Assembly: GCF_000723405.1 (NCBI RefSeq) | Contig: NZ_CCAE010000014.1 | Span: 1-64,000 of the forward strand | Length of the DNA: 64,000 nucleotides | Direction of reading: 5' to 3' | Origin: Hydrogenophaga intermedia | GTDB lineage: Bacteria; Pseudomonadota; Gammaproteobacteria; Burkholderiales; Burkholderiaceae_C | Shown here: piece after piece, positions 55,241-64,000 of the stretch | Layout of the letters: every line of letters starts with the position of its first letter | Numbering within the stretch: the first letter of the stretch is position 1 | Notes under the pieces: model-generated | Database searches by the model: none | What the model saw: the letters and a program-made list of their open reading frames with translations, nothing else | What the model was told of the DNA's origin: nothing | Program-made: the position numbers and the translations under genes

Positions 55241-56844
55241 AACCCCACCGCTTGCCCATCCCGCCGCGAGTCGCTCGCGGCCACGTAGCCGTCCTCGATG
55301 TCGTCGCTCAGCCGCGCGATGAACTGGCCGCTGCCGAAGTCGAGGTAGGTGTCGGCGGTGGGCTCGAAGCGATGGCCCAGGGCCTTGAGGCCGTCGCGCA
55401 GCGTGGGGGCCATGGTGGTCTCGAAGTCCACGTCCAGGCCCTTGCTCCACTTCCAGCGCGGGGCGTCGCTGGCGGCCTGCGGCTGCTGGCCGTGCACCAG
55501 CATGCGCACCAGCGTCTGCACATGACCCTGCGGCTGCATGTTGGCGCCCATCACGCCGAAGCCCATCACGGGCTGGCCGTTGCGCGTGACGAAGCCCGGG
55601 ATGATGGTGTGGAAGGGCCGCTTGCCCGGCGCCACCTGGTTGGGGTGGCCGTCCTGCATCGTGAAGCCGTGGCCACGGTTCTGCAGGCTCACGCCCCAGC
55701 CGGGTACCACCACGCCGCTGCCGAAGCCCAGGTAGTTGGACTGGATCAGGCTGACCATGCGGCCCTGCGCGTCGGCGGTGGTGAGGTAGACCGTGCCACC
55801 GCGCGGCGGCTGGCCCGGGCCAGGGTCGATGGCGCGTGATGGGTCGATGAGCTTCGCGCGCTCGCGCAGGTAGGCGGGGTCGAGCAGGTCGGCCGCGCGC
55901 ACCTCGGTCATGAAGCGCTCGTCGGCCACCCAGCGGTAGGTGTCGGCGAAGGCGATCTTCATCGCCTCGATCTGCAGGTGCTGGCCCTCGACGCTGTCGG
56001 GCTCGAAGCGGCCGATGTCGAGCTGCTCCAGCATGCCCAGCGCCATGAGCGCGGCGATGCCCTGGCCGTTGGGCGGCAGCTCGTGCACCGTGTGGCCGGC
56101 GAAGGCCACGTCGATGGGCTGCACCCACTGCGCCTGGTGCGCGGCGAGGTCGCTGGCGCGCAGTTGCGCGCCGTGCTCGCGCGCGAAGGCGTCGATGGCG
56201 GCGGCGATCTCGCCGCGGTAGAAGGACTCGCCGCGTGTCTCGGCAATCGCGCGCAGCGCGCGGCCGGCGTCGGGAAAGCTGAAGCGTTCACCGGGTTGCG
56301 GCGCGCGGCCGTGCGGCAGGAAGGCCTGGGCGAAGCCGGGCTTGTCGTGCAGCAGGGGCACGGCCTGCGCCCACTTGTGCGCGATCACCGGCGCCACCGC
56401 GTGGCCGCGCTCGGCCAGTTCGATGGCGGGCTCCATCAGGTCGGCGAAGGGCAGGGCACCGAAGCGCTCGGACAGCGCGGCCCAGCCGCCCACCGCGCCC
56501 GGCACGGTCACGGCGTCGAAGCCGCGCAGCGGCATCTGGCCGCCGTGCTTGCGCTGAAAGTAGTCCGTGCTCCAGCCCGCGGGCGCCACGCCCGAGGAGT
56601 TCATGCCGTGCAACTGCTCGCCGTCCCACACGATGGCGAAGTTGTCGCTGCCCAAACCATTGGAGCAGGGCTCCACCACCGTTAGCGCGGCGGCCGTGGC
56701 GATGGCCGCGTCGATGGCGTTGCCGCCCTTGAGCAGCATGCGCAGCCCGGCCTGCGCGGCCAGCGGCTGCGTGGTGGCAACCACGTTGCGCGCCATCACC
56801 GGCGCGCGAGAGACGGGGTAGGGGTTGTTCCAGTGAAATTGCAT
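55237..56844 (-). CDS. Gamma-glutamyltransferase family protein
   Basis: A 535-residue Ntn-type hydrolase precursor. The nucleophile after self-cleavage is T351 (PPRGGTVYLTTAD), with GGNAIDAAIA and GLGSDNFAIVWDG in the large subunit. There is no signal peptide, unlike periplasmic Ggt; it is closer to YwrD-like cytoplasmic enzymes that may act on glutathione or other gamma-glutamyl or acylated substrates. It is followed by the Hsp70 gene with a 4-bp overlap and preceded by a dispersed repeat. Confidence 0.88.
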   Translation of the reverse strand: MQFHWNNPYPVSRAPVMARNVVATTQPLAAQAGLRMLLKGGNAIDAAIATAAALTVVEPCSNGLGSDNFAIVWDGEQLHGMNSSGVAPAGWSTDYFQRKHGGQMPLRGFDAVTVPGAVGGWAALSERFGALPFADLMEPAIELAERGHAVAPVIAHKWAQAVPLLHDKPGFAQAFLPHGRAPQPGERFSFPDAGRALRAIAETRGESFYRGEIAAAIDAFAREHGAQLRASDLAAHQAQWVQPIDVAFAGHTVHELPPNGQGIAALMALGMLEQLDIGRFEPDSVEGQHLQIEAMKIAFADTYRWVADERFMTEVRAADLLDPAYLRERAKLIDPSRAIDPGPGQPPRGGTVYLTTADAQGRMVSLIQSNYLGFGSGVVVPGWGVSLQNRGHGFTMQDGHPNQVAPGKRPFHTIIPGFVTRNGQPVMGFGVMGANMQPQGHVQTLVRMLVHGQQPQAASDAPRWKWSKGLDVDFETTMAPTLRDGLKALGHRFEPTADTYLDFGSGQFIARLSDDIEDGYVAASDSRRDGQAVGF

Positions 56845-56879
56845 GAGAGAAGGAAACGGTGGACAACAGACCCCGGAAC

Positions 56880-56961
56880 CGAGGGCTGCGCGGATCCGGC
56901 TTTGCCGGTCCGCAGCAGCCGCCCCCTGGGGGGTGACGGCCGAAGGCCGGCGCGGGGGGTT
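56880..56961 (-). repeat. GC-rich dispersed repeat, copy 2
   Basis: The inverse copy of 13867-13945, between gabD and the GGT gene. It holds two hairpins, GCGGATCCGGC-TTT-GCCGGTCCGC and GCCCCCTGGGGGG, and ends at the gabD stop region. It may act as a transcript-end structure for gabD, but no T run follows. Confidence 0.75.
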
Positions 56962-58438
56962 ACTTCAGCACATCGCCCAGGCAGAGGAATTTGATCTCGA
57001 CGTAGTCGTCCATGCCATGGTGCGAGCCCTCGCGGCCCAGGCCCGACTGCTTGACGCCGCCGAAGGGCACGTGCTCGGTCGCCAGGATGCCCACGTTGAT
57101 GCCGACCATGCCGTACTCCAGCGCTTCGCTCACGCGGAAGATGCGGCCCACGTCGCGGCTGTAGAAGTAGCTGGCCAGGCCGAACTCGGTGTTGTTCGCG
57201 GCGTCGATGGCTTCCTGCTCGGTCTCGAACTTGAACACCGGCGCGAAGGGGCCGAAGGTTTCCTCGCGCGCGCACAGCATGTCGGGCGTGGCGCCGGCCA
57301 CCACCGTGGGCTCGAAGAACTGGCCCTGCAGCTTCTTCCCGCCGGCGACCACCGTGCCGCCCTTGGCCACGGCGTCATCCACGTGGCGCTGCACCTTCTC
57401 CACCGCCGCGTCCTCGATCAGCGGGCCCTGCACCACGCCGTCCTCGAAGCCATTGCCCACCTTGAAGGCCTTGACCTTGGCGGCGAACTTCTTCACGAAC
57501 TCGTCGTACACGCCGGCCTGCACGTAGAAGCGGTTGGCGCAGACGCAGGTCTGGCCCGCGTTGCGGTACTTGCTGGCCAGCGCGCCTTCCACGGCCGAAT
57601 CGACATCGGCGTCGTCGAAGACGATGAAGGGCGCGTTGCCGCCGAGTTCCAGCGCCAGCTTCTTCACCGTGGGCGCGCACTGCGCCATGAGGATGCGGCC
57701 CACCTCGGTGGAGCCGGTGAAGCTCAGGTGGCGCACCGTGTCGCTGGCGCACAGGGCCTTGCCCACGGCGATGCTCTGTTGCGAATCGGCGGTGATGACG
57801 TTGAGCACGCCGGCCGGGATGCCCGCGCGCAGCGCCAGCTCGGCCGCTGCCAGCGCCGTGAGGGGCGTGAGCTCGGCCGGCTTGATGACGACGGGGCAGC
57901 CGGCGGCCAGGGCCGGTGCCACCTTGCGCGTGATCATGGCCAGCGGGAAGTTCCAGGGCGTGATGGCCGCGCACACGCCGATGGGCTGCTTGAGCACCAA
58001 CAGGCGGCGGTTGGGGTCGAAGGTGGGCAGGGTCTCGCCGTTGACGCGCTTGGCTTCCTCGGCGAACCACTCCACGAAACTGGCGCCATAGGCGATCTCG
58101 CCCTTGCCTTCAGCGAAGGGCTTGCCCTGCTCGGCGGTGAGGATGCGGCCCAGGTCTTCCTGATTGGCCATCAGCAGGTCGTACCACTTGCGCAGCAGGT
58201 TGGCGCGTTCCTTGGCGCTGCGCGCGCGCCAGGCCGGCCAGGCCTTGTCGGCGGCGGCGATGGCGGCCTCGGCGTCGGCCGCGCCCAGGTTGGCCACGTC
58301 GGCCAGCTTCTGGCCGGTGGCGGGGTCGTTCACGTCGAAGCGGGCGCCACCCTTGACCCACTGGCCATTGATCAGGCCGTCGGTCTTGAGCAGGCTGGGG
58401 TCGTTCAGCTGGGCCAGGGGGGAGGTTTTCATGTCCAT
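56960..58438 (-). CDS. gabD: NAD(P)-dependent succinate-semialdehyde dehydrogenase
   Basis: A 492-residue aldehyde dehydrogenase. The catalytic C298 is in GQTCVCANRF, where the paired C300 is typical of GabD; the general base is E264 (LELGGNAP). PWNFPLAMITRK, GFTGSTEVG-like SFTGSTEVGR and KQSGLGREGSHHGMDDYVE complete the family pattern. It oxidises succinate semialdehyde (or a close homologue such as glutarate semialdehyde) to the acid. No gabT is adjacent. An AT-rich palindrome at 58480-58495 lies in its promoter region, divergent from alaS. Confidence 0.9.
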   Translation of the reverse strand: MDMKTSPLAQLNDPSLLKTDGLINGQWVKGGARFDVNDPATGQKLADVANLGAADAEAAIAAADKAWPAWRARSAKERANLLRKWYDLLMANQEDLGRILTAEQGKPFAEGKGEIAYGASFVEWFAEEAKRVNGETLPTFDPNRRLLVLKQPIGVCAAITPWNFPLAMITRKVAPALAAGCPVVIKPAELTPLTALAAAELALRAGIPAGVLNVITADSQQSIAVGKALCASDTVRHLSFTGSTEVGRILMAQCAPTVKKLALELGGNAPFIVFDDADVDSAVEGALASKYRNAGQTCVCANRFYVQAGVYDEFVKKFAAKVKAFKVGNGFEDGVVQGPLIEDAAVEKVQRHVDDAVAKGGTVVAGGKKLQGQFFEPTVVAGATPDMLCAREETFGPFAPVFKFETEQEAIDAANNTEFGLASYFYSRDVGRIFRVSEALEYGMVGINVGILATEHVPFGGVKQSGLGREGSHHGMDDYVEIKFLCLGDVLK

Positions 58439-58479
58439 GGGGGTCTCCGTCGGGTCGCTTGGCTGCGGGAAAACTGGAA

Positions 58480-58495
58480 ATTTAACTTATTAAAT
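58480..58495. promoter_or_regulatory. AT-rich inverted repeat in the gabD/alaS divergent region
   Basis: ATTTAA-CTTA-TTAAAT, perfect 6-bp arms, 42 bp before the gabD start and about 117 bp before alaS. It stands out as AT-rich in GC-rich DNA, so it could be a GntR- or MarR-type operator or a -10 region for gabD. A possible alaS promoter (TTGTGC at 58508, CATAGT at 58532) lies beyond it. Confidence 0.4.
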
Positions 58496-58611
58496 AAATC
58501 GGGGCGATTGTGCGCCTGTTCGGGGCATCAGCATAGTCCTTCGGCATGTTGGAAAATACCGGGTTCGCGTGCACGGCACGCGCCCGACACCCGCAGCCAG
58601 AAAAGGCCCCC

Positions 58612-61236
<2,625 letters not shown>

Positions 61237-61249
61237 TCCGCCGGGCGGC

Positions 61250-62464
61250 TCAGGCCGCCTGCGCCACCACGCCTTCGTCGATCAGTTCATCGATCTGCGC
61301 GTCGCCGTAGCCGGCCTCGCGCAGCAGGTCGCGCGTGTGCTGGCCCAGCAGCGGTGCCGCCGTGCTGGCCGGCGTGGGCGTGGCGCTGAAGTGGATCGGA
61401 CAGCCCACGCCGCGCGTGGGCCCGGCCTGCGGGTGCACGGTCTCCACCACCATGCCGCGCGCCAGCGTCTGCGGGTGGCTCAGGGCTTCGCCGATGGTGT
61501 GCACCGGGCCGGCCGGCACGCCGGCCGCGTCGAAGGCGGCCTGCCAGTCGGCGCGGCTGCGGGTGCGCACCACGGCATTGATCCGTTCGACCAGTTCGTC
61601 CAGGTGCGCCATGCGCTCGCTGTTGCTGGCGAAGCGCGGGTCGGCGCGCCACTCGGGGTGGCCCAGCACCTCGCAGATGCGCTCCCAGTTGGCCTGGTTC
61701 GCGCCGCCGATGTTGATCCAGCCGTCGCTGGCCTCGAAGGCCTGGTAGGGCGCAGTCAGCAGGTGGGCCGAGCCGGTGGGCTGGGGCGATCGCTGCGTGG
61801 CGAACCACACCGCCGCGTGCCAGTAGGTCTGCTGCAGCGCGGCGTCGGCCAGTGAGGTGTCGACGATCTGGCCCTGGCCGGTTTTCAGGCGGTGGATGTA
61901 CGCGGCCAGGATGCCCACGGTGGCGAGGATGCCGGCGTTCATGTCCGACACCGCGTTGCCGCCTTTCACGGGTGGGCGGCCGGGTTCGCCGGTGACCGAC
62001 ATCAGCCCCGCGAAGCCCTGCGCGATGAGGTCGAAGCCGCCCTTGTCGGCGTAGGGGCCGGTGCGGCCGTAGCCGGTGATGGCGCAGTAGATGAGGGCCG
62101 GGTTGATGGCCGAGAGCGTGTCGTAGCCCAGGCCCAGCTTGTCCATGGTGCCCAGACGGAAGTTCTCCACCAGCACGTCGGCGTTCTCCACCAGGCGCTT
62201 GAGCACCTGCTGGCCACGCTCGAGCTTGAGGTTGAGCGCCAGGCCGCGCTTGTGGCGGTTCAACATCATGAACGGCGCCGACACGCCATTGACCTGCGGG
62301 TCGCGGTAGCCGCGCGAATCGTCGCCGCCGGGCAGCTTCTCGATCTTGATCACCTCGGCGCCCAGGTCGGCCAGCAGCAGGCCGCAGGTGGGGCCGGACA
62401 TGATCTGGCTGAGTTCAAGCACGCGCAGGCCGGCCAGTGGGCCGGCGGAAACAGGCCGCTGCAT
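61250..62464 (-). CDS. CaiB/BaiF family (class III) CoA-transferase
   Basis: A 404-residue enzyme. The catalytic Asp is D174 (GNAVSDMNAGILA), and LSQIMSGPTCGLLLADLGAEVIKIE is the family N-terminus; NRHKRGLALNLK and the C-terminal TPTPASTAAPLLGQHT fit too. It moves CoA between carboxylic acids; the acids are unknown. The ATG at 62464 follows AAGGA and comes 2 bp after the crotonase stop, in an operon with a TRAP permease, suggesting import and activation of a carboxylate. Confidence 0.93.
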   Translation of the reverse strand: MQRPVSAGPLAGLRVLELSQIMSGPTCGLLLADLGAEVIKIEKLPGGDDSRGYRDPQVNGVSAPFMMLNRHKRGLALNLKLERGQQVLKRLVENADVLVENFRLGTMDKLGLGYDTLSAINPALIYCAITGYGRTGPYADKGGFDLIAQGFAGLMSVTGEPGRPPVKGGNAVSDMNAGILATVGILAAYIHRLKTGQGQIVDTSLADAALQQTYWHAAVWFATQRSPQPTGSAHLLTAPYQAFEASDGWINIGGANQANWERICEVLGHPEWRADPRFASNSERMAHLDELVERINAVVRTRSRADWQAAFDAAGVPAGPVHTIGEALSHPQTLARGMVVETVHPQAGPTRGVGCPIHFSATPTPASTAAPLLGQHTRDLLREAGYGDAQIDELIDEGVVAQAA

Positions 62465-62466
62465 GT

Positions 62467-63255
62467 TCACTGTCCTTTCCACACGGGGGAGCGCTTGTCG
62501 AGGAAGGCGCGCACGCCCTCGCGGAAATCGGCGCTGCCGTAGACGGCGCGGATGAGGTCGTCGCCTTCGGGCAGGTCGTGCACCGCCAGGCGTTGCAGCG
62601 CGGCCTTGCTCACGCGCTGTGTCACCGGCGCCAGCGCGGCCAGGCGCCGCGCCAGCGCCAGGCCCTCGTCGCCCAGCGCCTCGGGCGCCACCAGCGCGTG
62701 CAGGTAGCCGCAGGCCAGTGCTTCGTCGGCACCCACCATCTCGGCCAGCAGCAGCATGCGCTTGACGCGCTCGTGGCCCCAGGCGGCGCGCAGCCGCGCG
62801 ATGTTGGCCACCGACAGGCCGTTGCCCAGGGTGCGCGCGATCGGCACGCCGAACTTCGCGCCCGGTGTGGCCAGGCGGAAGTCGCAGGCGGTGGCGATGG
62901 CCAGGCCGCCGCCCACGGACCAGCCTTCCACCAGCGCGATGGTGGGCATGGGCAGGGCCGCCAGTTGGGCGATGCCGGCGTCGATCTGGCGCTCGTAGGC
63001 GATGCCGTCCTCGCCGCCGCGAAAGTCCGCGAACTGCGCGATGTCGGTGCCCGCCACGAAGGCCTGCCCGCCGGCGCCGCGCATCAGCACGGCACGCACG
63101 CTGGCGTCGTTCGCCAGGCGTTCGCAAGCCTCACCGAGCTGCTGGTACATGCGCCAGGTCATGGCGTTGCGCGCGGCGGGGCGGTCGAACACCAGGGTCG
63201 CGATGCCGTCCTCGATGCGCAGCGCGACGCGGCCGCTGTCGTCGCTGTCGCTCAT
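62467..63255 (-). CDS. Crotonase-fold enzyme lacking both hydratase glutamates
   Basis: A 262-residue enoyl-CoA hydratase/isomerase-family protein. The oxyanion-hole segments are GGQAFVAGTDIAQF and GWSVGGGLAIATACDF. Of the two catalytic Glu of enoyl-CoA hydratase, the first maps to A119 (GGGLAIA against GGGCELA) and the second to I139 (FGVPIA against FGxPEI), so simple hydration is unlikely; an isomerase, hydrolase or lyase role is possible. The ATG at 63255 overlaps the TRAP permease stop. Neighbours are the permease and a class III CoA-transferase. Confidence 0.88.
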   Translation of the reverse strand: MSDSDDSGRVALRIEDGIATLVFDRPAARNAMTWRMYQQLGEACERLANDASVRAVLMRGAGGQAFVAGTDIAQFADFRGGEDGIAYERQIDAGIAQLAALPMPTIALVEGWSVGGGLAIATACDFRLATPGAKFGVPIARTLGNGLSVANIARLRAAWGHERVKRMLLLAEMVGADEALACGYLHALVAPEALGDEGLALARRLAALAPVTQRVSKAALQRLAVHDLPEGDDLIRAVYGSADFREGVRAFLDKRSPVWKGQ

Positions 63256-64000
63256 CGGTAGAACACGTCCACCAGGAACATCGGCACCGCCGGCACGTAG
63301 GTCACCAGCAGCAGCAGGGCCATGAGCACGCCGATGAAGGGCAGGTTCACGCGTGTCACCTTCCACATGTCGGCCTTGGCGATGGAGCAGGCCGTGGCCA
63401 GCACGCTGGCCACCGGCGGCGTCTGCTGGCCGATGCCCAGGTTGAGCGTGACGATCAGGCCGAAGTGCACCGGGTCGATGCCCACGGCCTTGACCAGCGG
63501 CATCACGATCGGCACCACCAGGATGATGGCCGCCGCCGAGTGCAGGAACAGCCCCGCCACCAGGAAGAAGATGTTGAGGATGGCCAGTACCGCCCACTTG
63601 TTGTCGGTCAGCGAGGCGATCCAGGCCGCCAGTTGCTGCGGCATCTGCTGCTCGGTGAGCAGGTGGCCGAGCAGCGCGGAGGACGCCACCAGCAGCATCA
63701 CCACCGCGGTCTGGATGCTGCCCTCCACCATCGACTCGTAGAGGTGCTTGAAGTTGAGCTCTCGGTAGATGACACCACCGATGAACAGGGCCGCCAGCAC
63801 CGCCAGTGCCGCGCCCTCGGTGGCGGTGACCACGCCGCCGAAAATGCCACCCAGGATGATCATGGGCAGCAGGAAGGCCCAGGCCGCGTCCTTGAAGGTG
63901 GCCCGCACGCGCTGCCAGCTGAACACCTCCTCGACCGGGTAGTTGTAGCGCCGCGCATACCAGTAGGCCAGGGCCATCATGCCGCCGCCGCCGAGGACGC
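63252..64000 (-). CDS. TRAP transporter large permease (DctM type), partial
   Basis: The C-terminal 249 codons of a DctM-type permease; the gene runs off the window end, so its start is not seen. Visible are several membrane helices (AFLLPMIILGGIFGGVVTATEGAALAVL, FLVAGLFLHSAAAIILVVPIVMPLV), the GxxTPTEAAA-like GGVVTATEGAALA, and the end LLLVTYVPAVPMFLV. It uses the ion gradient and a periplasmic receptor to import carboxylates. The stop overlaps the crotonase start (ATGA), so the operon is permease-crotonase-CoA-transferase; the receptor and small permease are probably upstream outside the window. Confidence 0.92.
   Translation of the reverse strand, partial: VLGGGGMMALAYWYARRYNYPVEEVFSWQRVRATFKDAAWAFLLPMIILGGIFGGVVTATEGAALAVLAALFIGGVIYRELNFKHLYESMVEGSIQTAVVMLLVASSALLGHLLTEQQMPQQLAAWIASLTDNKWAVLAILNIFFLVAGLFLHSAAAIILVVPIVMPLVKAVGIDPVHFGLIVTLNLGIGQQTPPVASVLATACSIAKADMWKVTRVNLPFIGVLMALLLLVTYVPAVPMFLVDVFYR

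Noticed and set aside
61244..61259. Hairpin GGCGGC-TCAG-GCCGCC after alaS as a terminator
   Set aside because: It has no T run on either strand and overlaps the coding end of the CoA-transferase gene, so it was not annotated.

Overview
The window is very GC-rich, densely packed DNA from a betaproteobacterium of the Burkholderiales, most likely the Comamonadaceae (Hydrogenophaga/Acidovorax-type). This is inferred from several things: two Bug-type tricarboxylate-receptor periplasmic proteins, scoAB, a gcvTHP operon behind a tandem glycine riboswitch, many short ATGA gene overlaps, and a GC-rich intergenic repeat of a kind I associate with that family. No prophage, insertion sequence or CRISPR array was seen. 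The first ~160 bases are homopolymer runs and look like a low-quality contig end.

Layout. 0.2-5.3 kb: a SAM methyltransferase, a flavoprotein, a B12-type radical SAM protein and a secreted protein ending in an Ivy-like lysozyme-inhibitor domain. 5.3-10.2 kb: the glycine cleavage operon gcvT-gcvH-gcvP (minus strand) under a two-aptamer glycine riboswitch. 10.2-19.1 kb: small conserved proteins, ETF-quinone oxidoreductase divergent from an SDR-EamA-thioesterase operon, a PQQ-type sugar dehydrogenase lipoprotein, two AhpD/CMD-fold proteins and a Bug receptor.

19.2-34 kb is the most distinctive region. A Fic protein overlaps by 4 bp with a membrane hybrid histidine kinase. A LuxR-type response regulator converges on the kinase gene, and a two-partner secretion pair follows: an FhaC-like TpsB and a 2892-residue FhaB-like TpsA. 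The TpsA ends not in a recognisable toxin but in ~620 residues of charged helix with 11-residue repeats and an unknown C-terminal domain. I read the region as a possible sensor-regulated adhesin locus.

34-46.4 kb: LuxR-type regulators, an amidase lipoprotein, scoAB (succinyl-CoA:3-ketoacid CoA-transferase) behind a perfect 26-bp palindrome, a GDT1/UPF0016 Mn exporter behind a yybP-ykoY riboswitch with terminator, two tandem paralogous FG-GAP lipoproteins (seven repeats each), and a LysR-MFS-dkgB group in which the DkgB catalytic Tyr is His. 46.4-53.9 kb: an I78 inhibitor lipoprotein, tRNA-Gly(CCC), a mercaptopyruvate-type sulfurtransferase, a DHA2 exporter, and a Rieske ring-hydroxylating oxygenase operon with a Bug receptor, a LysR regulator and a PcaD-like hydrolase.

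53.9-64 kb: a YegD-like Hsp70 overlapping a cytoplasmic-type gamma-glutamyltransferase, a GabD-type aldehyde dehydrogenase, alaS, and an operon of a TRAP permease (cut by the window end), a crotonase-fold enzyme lacking both catalytic glutamates, and a CaiB/BaiF CoA-transferase. Most of the window is import and catabolism of organic acids, acyl-CoAs and aromatics, with one large surface-structure locus in the middle.
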